Made by a program: the position numbers and the translations under genes
Notes under the pieces: generated by a model
The model's database searches: none
The model's input: the letters and a program-made list of their open reading frames with translations, nothing else
Told to the model about the DNA's origin: nothing
Source: JAENWD01 sp963796915
GTDB taxonomy: Bacteria; Acidobacteriota; Vicinamibacteria; Vicinamibacterales; JAENWD01
Direction of reading: 5' to 3'
DNA length: 64,000 bases
Assembly: GCA_963796915.1 (NCBI GenBank)
Contig: CAWCNI010000004.1
Coordinates: forward strand, 2,232,001-2,296,000
Part shown: positions 54,983-64,000 of the stretch, one piece after another
Position numbering within the stretch: the first letter of the stretch is position 1
Layout of the letters: each line of letters starts with the position of its first letter

Positions 54983-55465
54983 ATGGCTACCGACTCGATC
55001 ACACGCGCCCAGCTCATTGAACTGCTCAACGGCGACCTCGCCCGCGAGTTCCAGGCCATCATCGCTTACGTGAACTACTCGCAGGTGCTGAAGGGCGCGA
55101 CGTATATGAGCATCGCGAAAGAGCTCGAGGTGCATGCGAAAGAGGAGCTCGCCCACGCCCTCACCATCGCCAAGCAGATCGACTACCTGGGCGGGTCGCC
55201 GACGGTGCAGGCCGAGCCCGTCAAGACGTCGGACAAGCCCCAGGACATGCTGCGCTTCGACCTCACGAACGAGAACGTCACCGTCCGCAACTACCGCGAG
55301 CGCGTGAAGCAGTGCGAGGCGCTCGGCGAGTATGCGATGGCAGAGGAGATCCGCGAAATCCTGCGGCAGGAGCAGGAACACCAGATCGATCTGGCCACTG
55401 CGCTTGGCGAAGACGTGCCCGACGTGTCGAAGATCGCGCCGGCAAAGCCGAAGTCGCAGAAGTAA
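54983..55465 (+). CDS. Ferritin-like (bacterioferritin/Dps-type) protein
   Basis: Four-helix di-iron protein, probably oxidising and storing iron or protecting DNA from peroxide. The 160-residue product shows the ferritin ligands in helix A (NGDLAREFQAIIAYVNYSQV), helix B (KELEVHAKEELAHAL, ExxH), and the second half (EYAMAEEIREILRQEQEHQI, with ExxH). The C-terminus (VSKIAPAKPKSQK) is basic, like the tails of its neighbours. A CCCGGAGGATTAGGC leader holds a strong ribosome-binding site. It sits between two similar small basic proteins and upstream of a SagB-type dehydrogenase. Confidence 0.9.
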   Translation: MATDSITRAQLIELLNGDLAREFQAIIAYVNYSQVLKGATYMSIAKELEVHAKEELAHALTIAKQIDYLGGSPTVQAEPVKTSDKPQDMLRFDLTNENVTVRNYRERVKQCEALGEYAMAEEIREILRQEQEHQIDLATALGEDVPDVSKIAPAKPKSQK

Positions 55466-55481
55466 ACAGAGGAGGTCCCGC

Positions 55482-55709
55482 GTGCCAAAATCCCGCGAGC
55501 CGGTAGCCAGATTCGCCGCCACGCTGAATTGTCGCGACGACGTCGAGGCGTTCGAGGCCGTGAAGGGCATGGTCGATTCGTTCCGCGACGCCTTCCCGCA
55601 TCAGGGCAAGATCGTCCTCGTGGCGCTGCCGGAGCCCGCGCCGGTAGCAGCGCGCAGGAAGACGGCGCGCGTGCCGGCGACGAAAGCCAAGCGGGGCCGG
55701 AAGCGCTGA
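55482..55709 (+). CDS. Small basic protein, similar to the one at 54647
   Basis: A 75-residue product from GTG 55482 after a near-perfect AGAGGAGG site. Its core is DDVEAFEAVKGMVDSFRDAF, then PHQGKIVLVALPEPAP, then a long Arg/Lys/Ala tail (AARRKTARVPATKAKRGRKR). Comparison with the 54647 product: RQGKLLVVSLPP against HQGKIVLVALPE, with basic tails in both. They look like diverged copies on either side of the ferritin-like gene. Family not recognised; DNA or RNA binding is suggested only by the tail. Confidence 0.6.
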   Translation: MPKSREPVARFAATLNCRDDVEAFEAVKGMVDSFRDAFPHQGKIVLVALPEPAPVAARRKTARVPATKAKRGRKR

Positions 55710-55743
55710 GGGCCTGGCACTGGCACGCCAGGCCCCGCGCCAC

Positions 55744-56845
55744 GTGACGATTGGGTATCCCATCCTCTACTGGCGAAACGACGAGTTGATCCTGCACGAG
55801 CCGGTGAGCAATCGCCGTCTCGTGGTGTGGCCGTTCGCCGTCGATCTCCTTCAGGTACCTCCGCGCGCCACGCTCCCTCGCAGAGCTGACCGCGCGCTTT
55901 CCAGGCGCGACGCCGGCGGAGCTCCGCAAGGCGGTTACCGACCTCACGCGTCACGGCTTCGTCGGCCCGGCAACGGGTGCCGTTCGCCCTCCGCACTCGC
56001 TCGACGCCTGGAGCAACTGGGCCCCGCTGGCCAGCGCGTATCACTTCGCCACGCGCGACCCGCACATCCCCGACGGCCAGGAAGCCGAAGCCCTGGAAGA
56101 AGCGCTCGCGCTGGTGCCCGAGCCTGTGACTCGCGCGCAGACGACGCGGCGGCGCAACACCGTCGCGCTTCCCCGCTCCTCGCGGACCGATGCGTTCACG
56201 CGCGCGCTCGAGGCTCGACGGACGTGGCGGGTGTTCGGGCGAAAGAGCGTCACGATCGCCCAGCTCGCGCAGTTGCTGCACCTCTCGGTCGGCGTGCATC
56301 TCTGGGGCAAGACGCCCCAGGGTGCGCCCGTGGCGTTCAAGACATCGCCGTCGGCCGGGGCACGACAGCCGATCGCGGCCTACGTCGCTGCGCGGGACGT
56401 GCGCGGTCTGCCAGCAGGCCTGTATCGCTACGACGCGGAGGCGCATCGCCTCGAGCGTCTGTCCGTGGGCCTCACGACGCCACGTCTCGAGGCGTATGTC
56501 GGGAAACAGTGGTGGTTCGGCCCCGCGAGTGCGCTCGTCTTTCTCGCTGGCACCGTCGGCCGCGTCACCGGACGCTACGACCATCCCCGCGCGTATCGGT
56601 TCCTGCTGCTCGAAGCGGGGCACATCTGCCAGACGTTCTGCCTCGCCGCCACGTGGATGGGCCTCGCCCCTTTTTGTACGGCAGCACTCGCAGATTCGAC
56701 GATAGAGCGCGACTTCAAGATGGACGGCGTTGACGAAATCGTCCTCTACGCCGCCGGCGTCGGCACGCAACCGAAGACCGGTTACCGGCAGTGGCCGGAA
56801 CACTCAGACGGAAAGCCGTACCGGAGGCCGCCGAAGACACGGTGA
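55744..56845 (+). pseudogene. SagB-type dehydrogenase, interrupted by a +1 frameshift
   Basis: SagB-family enzymes are FMN-dependent oxidoreductases that oxidise azolines in modified peptides, or act alone. From GTG 55744 the product begins GYPILYWRNDELILHEP, then the frame breaks at about 55846-55856: dropping one T gives DLLRYLRAPRSLAELTARFP, a winged-helix-like part, and reads on to the nitroreductase core (EARRTWRVFGRKSV, FKTSPSAGARQPIAAYVAA, EAGHICQTFCLAATWMGLAP, FKMDGVDEIVLYAAGVG). The restored length is 366 residues. No YcaO or other RiPP enzyme is nearby. The ferritin-like gene and the two small basic proteins lie just upstream in the same direction. Confidence 0.85.
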
Positions 56846-56920
56846 CTTCAGGCGGCCGATGGGCCCGGTGCGCCTGAGTTTAAAACTCAGCCGTGCTCGC
56901 GGGCCTATCATCGTCCTCCC

Positions 56921-59900
56921 ATGCCCGGCACAATCAAGTCGCTTCTCGGTGACCGCGGGCTTCTCAAGGTCATCACGCTCTCACCGCTCATCGACGAACT
57001 GCTCGACGCGCTGGAGCTGGTGGAAGACCCGCCGCCCCCGCCACCGAACGAGCCGCGCGGGCACGTCAACGTCAAGGTCGACAAGACGCTCGGCTTCTTC
57101 GTCCTCAACGCCACGCCTCCCCTGCAGCCGTACGCGTATCACCTGAAGATCGATCCTGTCGCGCAGTCGTTCCAGTGCTGGCTCATTCTGAATTCGGCAG
57201 CACCGGCAAAGAAGGTGTTCGACTTCGCCGCGGGCGCTGCGGGCGTGGTCTTCACCGCCGCGAAATACGAGACCTCGAACGACGAGGAACGCCTTGTCGC
57301 GACGCCAGGCGTCGACGTCACCATCACCGGCGTGGCGGTGACGATTCTGGTCGAAGGCACTTCCGGTCAGGCCGCGACGCTGCGCTTCTCTCCAACCGAC
57401 GGTCTTCCCGCCGGCATCGTGGAGCTGCAGATGACGCCGCCGACGGTCCTCATCGGCAGCACCGGCTTCGGTCTCGAGTTTCCAGGCAGCGCCGGTGCTC
57501 CCGGCGGCTTCGTCATCGACGACGCGACGGACGCGGCGCCGAGCGGGCACACGCTGATCAACGGCAGGCAGGTGCCGACAAAGGCCGACAATCCTGCATG
57601 GCGGGGGCTGGCTGTACGCCATGCGCGCTTCTACCTGCCGAGCGGCACGCCATTTCTCGGCGGTCACGCGGTGGACGCGTACGTCGAAGTCGGCACGGCC
57701 CCCGGCGAAGGCATCGACCTCGTCATCTCGACGCGTGTGCCGCCGAAGGACAGCCGTCCCGGCATTGACGTGACGATCGAGTGCCGCGATCCGGCGGCGA
57801 CCGGACTTCAGGACTTCATCCCGACACTCGTCGAAGCAGCGATGGAGTTGCCGCTCGACGGCATGCACCAGGACTCGCCGGGTGGCGGATTCAACATCCT
57901 GGCGGGCAAGCCTGTCATCGCCAGGCTGCGGTTCGCGCGCAGCGTCGCCGATCCGGAGACCACGATCACGCTCGCCGTCGAGTCGCAGGGAGACGACGGC
58001 GTGCTGTCGGTGTCGGTGCCGGAAGGTGGACCGGCGGCCAAGGTGCTGACGACGGCCGCGGCGCTGGCGACCGCTCTCGTCGCCGACAAGGATCCGGAAG
58101 GCGCGGACACCGGCGGCGTCGTCCTGCACGCGCTGCTGGCGGCGGCGGTGGGCTTGAGCAGCTGCCTGAAGGACAAGGGGCGGCTGACGATTCACAAGGT
58201 CGAGCTGTCGAGCACCGGCCACGGCCTGCCCGTCGGCGATCAGGTCAAGCTGCTGATCGACTACTCGGTAGACGTCGTGGTGCGGCCGATCAGCGTCGGC
58301 GTGCTGTCGGTGCAGATGCAGGACGCGCAGCCGATGCGCGTTCGCAATCGCAACGTGGGCCTGCGCATCAACCTCTCGAACCCGGCGGCCAGCGGCGTGC
58401 AGACGGTGGAGCTCGACTTCAGCCGCGCGGACATGGAGATCGAGGACCCGGGCTCGTGGCTGGTCGACAGCCCGGCGTCGCTGTTCGACATCCTCGGCAC
58501 ACGATCGGGCCGCGGGTCCACGTGGCTCGAGGTGGACCTGCGCTTCAAGCTGAATCTCGGCCCCGTCGAGGTGTCGGGCGCGACGATTCGCGCGACGCTG
58601 GAAGACGACGGCAGCGTCAGCGCGTCGCTGCGCGGACTGGACGCCAGCCTGAGCGTCGCCGGCGTCATCGAGGGGAAGGGCGGGCTCGAACTGCTCGACC
58701 AGGGCGGCTTCACCGCGGCACTCGACGTGAAGCTGGTGCCGCTGAACCTCGCTGTCGATGCCGTGGTGCTCTACCAGGAGACCCAGAACAGCTTCTGGCT
58801 CTTCGTGCAGATCGGCGTCGACTTCCCGGGGCCCATTCCGATTGCCAACACGGGCCTCGGCATCTACGGCATCTCGGGCGCGTTCGGCCTCAACGCGCAC
58901 CCCAGGGGCCCGGGGCCGGCAGAGCCCGATCCGATCGGCTACCAGCTGCGCTGGGACTCGTCCGATCCGGTCCACGCCTTCGAGTTCAGCGCTGACAACA
59001 TCACCGTCGGCGCGCAGGCGGTGTTCGGCACCGTGCCCGATCTGGGCTTCTCGTTCTCCAGCCGCGTGGGCCTCTTCATCACGGTGCCGGACATCGCAGT
59101 CCGCGGGTCGATCTGGGCCAACGTGCTCAGCCCGCGGATGGGGGTGACCGATCGACCGCCCGACGGCGGCGATCCGGGCCTGGTGTTCCTCGGTGTGGTG
59201 GTCATCGATCCGGCGGACGGCGTCACGATCGGCCTCAAGGGACAGATGAACGTCCCCGTCCTGCTCAAGGTGACGGTGCCACTCGGGGCGCACTTCCCCA
59301 CCGGCAAGGGCGACTCGGACAACTGGTACATCTATCTCGGCGCCGACGGCTACTCCGGCGCGGTGCCGCCGGACGGCCGCGCGCTCGGACCAATGCGCGC
59401 CGAAGTCCTGCCGGACATCGTCGGCAGCGAGGCCGACGCGTACGTCATGTTCCGGGGCCGAGGCATTCAGCGCTGGCCGCGCGGCGGGGCGATCACCGTT
59501 GCCGACGGGCTCGTGATCGCGTTCGGCTTCGGCTTCGAGTACGTGATTGGCGTCAAGCCGATCGCCTGGGCGGAGATTCACGCCAGCGCGGACATCCTGA
59601 TTGCCACGCATCCGTTGACGCTCGCGGGGTTCGGCGCCGCAGGCGGCTCGCTGAACCTGGGCCCCTTCTCGATCGGCGTCGATGCCAGCATCAGCCTGCT
59701 GGCCGTGGAGAATCACGACCCGTACATTCACGCCAGGCTGTGCGGTCACATCGATCTGTTCTTCACCGAGATCGAAGGCTGCGTCGAGATGTCCATCAAC
59801 GCGGAGCCGGCAGTGTCGCTGCCGCTCCCGGACGTGCACCCGCTCGACGACGTGCAGAACAGCGAAGTCGTCGGGCGTCTCGGCTTCCTGGTGGACGACC

Positions 59901-62361
59901 AGTTCCGGCGCGTCGGGGTCATGAGCGCCGACGCCGCTTCGGCGCCGGCGGTGTGGCCCGACACGCTGCTGCACCTGGCCTTCGCCGTGTCGCCGCTGCT
60001 GGCGGCCGGATACGTGGCGAAAAACGGCGCCGTCGAGCAGTACACCGGGATCGACGCCTACCCCACGGGTGTGGCGGCTCAGCCCGTCGGCAGCGACATG
60101 CTGCGCTACGAATGGTCGCTCACCAGCCTCGGGCTGTACGACGTCACCGAGCGATCCGCACGGTCCGGGCGCACTGGTTGCCAAGTCGATGACAGCGGCG
60201 TGGCAGGCGGGACGCGACGGCGATCTCGGCAAGCGGCCCCAGGCCGGCGACCTCGTGCTCGGCACGTACGTCGGCGATCTCTTCCTCGGGCGGCTCGCCG
60301 ACGGCGGCGCCGGCCTGCCGGACGACCCGCTGAAGAACGCCGCCACCGCCTGCCAGCACGAGGAGCCTCCCGTCGTTGGCTGGGCCGTCGGCTTCGACGC
60401 GGCGCTGCAGGCGAACACGTCGTTCGTGATGCCGGCCGATCCGATCAGCCCGGACGCACGCGTCAGCCGCTTCACGGCGACCGTAGTGCAACACGTCTCG
60501 GTGCTGCCGGACATCCCGCTCGGCATGAACACGGCGGCGTTGATCCCGCCGCCCTACGACTTCAGGCCGGCGTCACTCGAGGTGTTCACGCCGGAGCTGG
60601 CACTCGAGCGCGCGTTTGCCGGATCGCTCGACCTCGGAGTCGTCGGCGGCGCGCCGGCCGGACCTCCGACCCTGAAGCGCATTCAGGCGATTCAGTCGGC
60701 GCGTCTCACACCGCAGCAGCCGATCGTCGGCGGGCGTCTGTGGCTGATTCTCGACGGCGAGATCCCTCCGGGCGAAGTGCCGCTGGCGGCCGTTGACGAC
60801 CGCGGAGTGAACTGGAAGATCACCGATCGCAAGCCGCTGACCGCCGACCGCACGATCCTCCGGCTGGCGCCCACCAGCGGCGGGTTCGTCGCCTGGCTCG
60901 ACGTGAGCTGGCTGGCCGGCAGGAGGCTGTCGCTTCTTGGCCTCGGCGGCATCACGAAGGCGGCGCAGGACGCCGCCGCGGCGCGCAACTCCGCGGCGTC
61001 CGGCGCAGCGGCGCGCCAGGCGGCAGCCGCCGCCAAACAGCCGCAGCAGGCGGCCGACAAAGACGGCGACGGCGTCCACGCGGTGCTCGACCCCGGGAAG
61101 ACGTACCGGCTCCACGTCGAGATGTCGTGGGAAGGCTGGATCTACAAGCAGGCCGACGACGGGTCGAAGCAGGAGGTGCAGCACCTGTCGGGCCAGACGA
61201 CTTACCTGCCCGCGGGCGGCGACCCGGACAACCCGCCCTCAACGGCCAGGGACTTCTTCTTCAAGACAGCGCCGGCACACAAGGCGGTGGCTGGCGGCGG
61301 CGCCGCGCAGACCATGCCGAAGTACGGCGAGGTGGCGCACGTGCGCGCGGTGCGTCAGCGTCGCGATTTCTTCGACCCGGAGATGCTGTCGCGCTTCCTG
61401 CTTGGCTACACGCCGGCACAAACAGAAACGGCGCGCTTCTGCGACGACCCGCTCAACGTGCATTTCTCCGCGGCGCACGTGCCGTCGCTGGCCGACGCCT
61501 ACGGCTACACGCTGTCGCTCGATCTGCGGCGGGTAGACGTGCCGGGGCCGCAGGGCGAGGTCATCGAGCTCAACTCGAAATGGATCGCGCTCGAGAGGCC
61601 GGATCTGCTCACTGGCATCGACGCGCGGCGCATGGACGTCGCGTTGACGGCGGCCTGCCCCATGCCAAAACCGGGCGGCACGCTCGACGGCGCTCTCGCC
61701 GCTGACGGCCGAAGCGTGGTACGAAGTCTACGCGCTCGCGAAGTCGAAGGACCCGAACATCCTCGATGGCCGCCTCCCTGGCGTCACGTTCAGGACGTCG
61801 CGCTGGCGCAACCCGCCGGAGATGCTCGCCGGGATCGGCTTCACCGCCAGTCCGTCCGCGGCGTCCGGCGACGTTCAGCTGGCACAGTTGCCGGCACTGG
61901 GCGCGGCAGTGATCGAAGGATCGGACGCCGACTTCGAAGCCGCACTCGACGCCATCGGCCTCGACGGCTGGCCGGCGGTGAAGAACCCGCGCGTCAGCCT
62001 CCTCTGGCTGCGCAAAGACGACGCGGGCGGCCCGCACTGGCTCTGCGCGGGCCTGCTCGCAGAATCCACGGAGCCCATCGACCGTCCCGGCCGCGTGCAC
62101 CTGAGCGCGCTGCGGCTCACCATGCCCCCGCCTCCCGCGGGGATCTTCGACATCCGGCGCAGCGATCGCACGCGCTCGCGCCTGCTGTGGCTCTGCTCCG
62201 CGCCGTTCACGCCACACGCCTGGCTGCAGCGCCGTCTCTTTCAGCCACCCACACGCATGCTGCCGACCATTGCCCTCGAGCTCGTGGATGACGTCACCAA
62301 AGCGACGTTGACCGGATCCCTGCGGCTGCCCCTTGCACCCAGCTTCGCGGAGGAGGCGTAG
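56921..62361 (+). pseudogene. Very large beta-rich protein of unknown function, with two +1 frameshifts
   Basis: From ATG 56921 the frame runs to about 60150, where VTER must become VTED-PHGPGALVAKSMTAAW by dropping one C; a second +1 correction at about 61686-61695 joins LDG to ALSPLTAEAWYEVYALAKSK. The restored chain is 1,812 residues with no signal peptide. Residues about 15-45 are helical and end in a Pro-rich stretch. The long middle part is a series of beta-rich modules: IPIANTGLGIYGISGAFGLN, GTVPDLGFSFSSRVGLFITV, IAWAEIHASADILIATHPLT, SLNLGPFSIGVDASISLLAV. A Lys/Ala-rich helical insert lies near 1,360-1,400 (about nt 61000). I cannot name the family. The next gene follows 2 bp after its stop and is read with it. 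Confidence 0.6.
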
Positions 62362-62363
62362 TC

Positions 62364-64000
62364 ATGGGACTCTTCGCACCGCCCGACCTCTTCTCCAGCG
62401 TGGCCGTAGCCGCGCGCGGCGACGCCGATCTGCCGGACGGCGGACATCTCCGGCTGATGCCCTCATCAGCGCTCGGCTTCCCCATCGCGCCGTTCGACGT
62501 GTTCCGCATCGAGCCATTCCGCGCAGATGTCCAGGTGCTGTGGCGCGACGCCTTCGGCAAGGTGGTCGAGGGGCCGGTCCTCGACGCTGCCGGCGGCATC
62601 CTCATTGGCGACATCGCGCCGCCGAGCGGCCAGGGCGACGAGTTGGACATCGCGGTGGAGCTGGTCAGCGACGGCACCTTCCAAGGCTCCATCTCGCTGC
62701 TCGATCGCGTCGGCAATCGCCTCATCGCCAAACGCAGTCACGCGCCCTTCATCGTCGGCGGGCCGCGCGTCGAGCGCGTGCGCATCGAAGGGCACGGCCA
62801 CGTCAGGATGCTGCGCACATGGCGCGTCGACCTGCAGCGCATGGTCGAACCGATGCTGGGGCGTGAGCCGGATGCCACGCTCAGCCTGCCGATCGACGGC
62901 GCGTGGCCGTGGTATGCGAAAGGGCTCGGCGTCGCGCCCGCGACCAAGCAGGTCGCCAGGGGCGCTGCCGAGCGGTTGCAGCGGCCCGACAGGCCCGATG
63001 GCCCGTTCGACGCGCTGACCAAGGACGACGATGTGGTGCGGGTGTCGGCGCACGGCCCCGACTTGGTCAAGCAGTGCGAGACGATGGTCGGCGACATCAG
63101 TCAGTGGCCGCGCACGCAGCATCGCAAGAGTCACGCGGCGGCGACGGCATCGAGGCGCCAGCAGTTCGTCGACATCAGCATCTCGGACACGCTGCTGGTC
63201 CAGGCGATGGATCCGGGCCTCGGCCGGTTCCTGGGCCTGGTCGGCGCGCTCGACGAGCAGAGCGACGGCAGCGTGCCCCTTGCCTACGTCACTGTCGGAC
63301 TGTTCGCCTACTCGACGGCGACGCGGGCGCCTGACGGCCGCTTGATCCCCGCGTCGCTCGGACCGCCGTCGCCGCTGCTCGATCGCGTCGAGGAGCGGCT
63401 GGTCGAACGCCACGGCGCGCAGGACGTCATCGACGCGCTTGCCGCGCGTTACGCCAACGCCGGCGGACCTGCGGCCTTCAGGCGCCTGGCACGTCTCGAA
63501 GTGCGCGGGCTGATCACCGTCGCCGGCCTGGTGCCGCCGCCCGATCCGCCGTCGCTGCCTGCTCCGGCATTCGGCAGCTCGCAGTGGCTCGACGGCGGCG
63601 GCCGGCCATCAGAGACGTTCCGGCAGGAGTTCCTGTTTCCGCTGCCGCCGCTCGGCGCGCTGGTCGCGCTCGGCCGACTCGAAGCGGGCGTGTGGACGAC
63701 GCGGCATCAGACAGTGGCGTTGCCCGCGCCCGCCAATCCCTCGCGGCGCGCGCTCGCGATGCTCATGGGCCGTTCGCAGGCCAGGCCGAAAGTCGCGGCG
63801 TGGAAGCCGGCGCTCTCGAGCTATATGCGCCGCGGGCTGATCTCCGACGCGCCGATTCCCGCTGACGGTCCGGCGCCGTCGACGTATCGCGCCGCGATCG
63901 CGGATCTGTTCGGCCGCTTCGGCGCCGCGGCGCAGTTCGCGGTTCCGACGCCGGCGCGACCGGCCCCGCCGGCGCCAGCGCCGCAGCCACAGGTCGTGCT
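62364..64000 (+). CDS. Large protein of unknown function (3' end cut by window edge)
   Basis: From ATG 62364, with GGAGGAGG upstream and 2 bp after the preceding stop, a single frame stays open to the window end (at least 545 residues). It begins GLFAPPDLFSSVAVAARGDA, then DLPDGGHLRLMPSSALGFPI, APFDVFRIEPF. Later parts are beta-rich with frequent short Gly/Asp turns; there is no signal peptide. The end within the window becomes Pro/Ala-rich. The tight spacing with the 56921 gene suggests that the two proteins form a complex or a matched pair. No conserved enzyme motif is visible. Confidence 0.7.
   Translation, partial: MGLFAPPDLFSSVAVAARGDADLPDGGHLRLMPSSALGFPIAPFDVFRIEPFRADVQVLWRDAFGKVVEGPVLDAAGGILIGDIAPPSGQGDELDIAVELVSDGTFQGSISLLDRVGNRLIAKRSHAPFIVGGPRVERVRIEGHGHVRMLRTWRVDLQRMVEPMLGREPDATLSLPIDGAWPWYAKGLGVAPATKQVARGAAERLQRPDRPDGPFDALTKDDDVVRVSAHGPDLVKQCETMVGDISQWPRTQHRKSHAAATASRRQQFVDISISDTLLVQAMDPGLGRFLGLVGALDEQSDGSVPLAYVTVGLFAYSTATRAPDGRLIPASLGPPSPLLDRVEERLVERHGAQDVIDALAARYANAGGPAAFRRLARLEVRGLITVAGLVPPPDPPSLPAPAFGSSQWLDGGGRPSETFRQEFLFPLPPLGALVALGRLEAGVWTTRHQTVALPAPANPSRRALAMLMGRSQARPKVAAWKPALSSYMRRGLISDAPIPADGPAPSTYRAAIADLFGRFGAAAQFAVPTPARPAPPAPAPQPQVV

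Noticed and set aside
54647..56845. Complete RiPP biosynthesis cluster
   Set aside because: SagB and small peptides are suggestive, but no YcaO cyclodehydratase, leader-binding protein, protease or exporter is present, and the small proteins are basic and poor in Cys/Ser/Thr cores.
56981..60532. 1,183-residue minus-strand open frame
   Set aside because: Antisense to the large 56921 gene; the plus-strand product has ordered beta-rich modules and a start site, the minus-strand product looks like a shadow.
10048..61695. Programmed +1 frameshifting as the main reading
   Set aside because: The direction is uniform, but the sites share no common slippery motif or stop codon, and the affected genes are unrelated; insertion errors explain the data more simply. 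Kept only as a finding to check.
1..64000. CRISPR arrays, tRNA/rRNA genes, insertion sequences, prophage
   Set aside because: I looked for regular spaced repeats, tRNA-like folds other than tmRNA, transposase or integrase motifs and phage structural genes, and found none that I could support by reading.

Overview
The window is high-GC bacterial chromosome, very likely from an Acidobacteriota of the Vicinamibacteria type. This is inferred from gene content: an Oar-like TonB-dependent receptor with a carboxypeptidase-regulatory N-terminal domain, a CRTAC1/ASPIC-UnbV protein beside a TPR protein, two Ser/Thr kinases fused to TPR domains (one paired with a sigma factor), many Sec/Tat-exported hydrolases, and DUF3011 and DUF3592 proteins. 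I see no rRNA, tRNA, insertion sequence, integrase, phage structural gene or CRISPR array. Genes are cut at both edges.

Layout. 1-737: 3'-truncated coiled-coil/GAF-like gene. 847-1273: complete tmRNA gene (ssrA) with a good sigma70-type promoter and a strong hairpin after it. 1435-5082: housekeeping run of cell-wall amidase, GerMN-like membrane protein, RNase PH and RdgB. 5100-9349: YdjC-like deacetylase, solute-binding protein, DUF3011 protein, VOC protein and an exported unknown. 9357-15410: GH3 beta-glucosidase (frameshifted), amidohydrolase plus RidA pair, cellulase-like exported hydrolase. 15491-19641: Ser/Thr kinase-TPR and membrane proteins. 19825-26539 (minus): TPR protein, CRTAC1 protein, TonB receptor. 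26612-32283: GH127-like hydrolase and an amidase-signature enzyme (both frameshifted) and small exported unknowns. 32321-37151 (minus): RecB-like nuclease/SF1 helicase, NodB deacetylase, DinB protein. 37307-38476: repetitive membrane-anchored protein. 38466-45546 (minus): operon of CHAT-protease/TPR protein, sigma-like factor, zinc-finger anti-sigma-like protein, OmpA-family protein and DUF3592 protein. 45761-51184: PEP-CTERM protein, beta-propeller dihaem cytochrome, GH29-like fucosidase, imidazolonepropionase-like amidohydrolase. 51527-54608: ECF sigma factor overlapping a Ser/Thr kinase-TPR gene. 54647-56845: ferritin-like protein flanked by two similar small basic proteins, then a SagB-type dehydrogenase. 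56921-64000: two very large adjoining genes of unknown function, the second running off the right edge.

The genes suggest a heterotroph living on polysaccharides and peptides, with exported glycosidases, deacetylases and amidohydrolases, TonB-linked uptake, and an unusually large share of phosphorylation and sigma/anti-sigma control.

The most striking global observation is that six loci need seven frame corrections to read through, and every correction is in the same direction (skip one extra base, +1). Single-base insertion errors in the assembly are the simplest explanation, but the uniform direction deserves a check. The least explained biology is the 56921-64000 gene pair, the neighbouring ferritin/SagB cluster, and the CHAT-sigma-anti-sigma operon.
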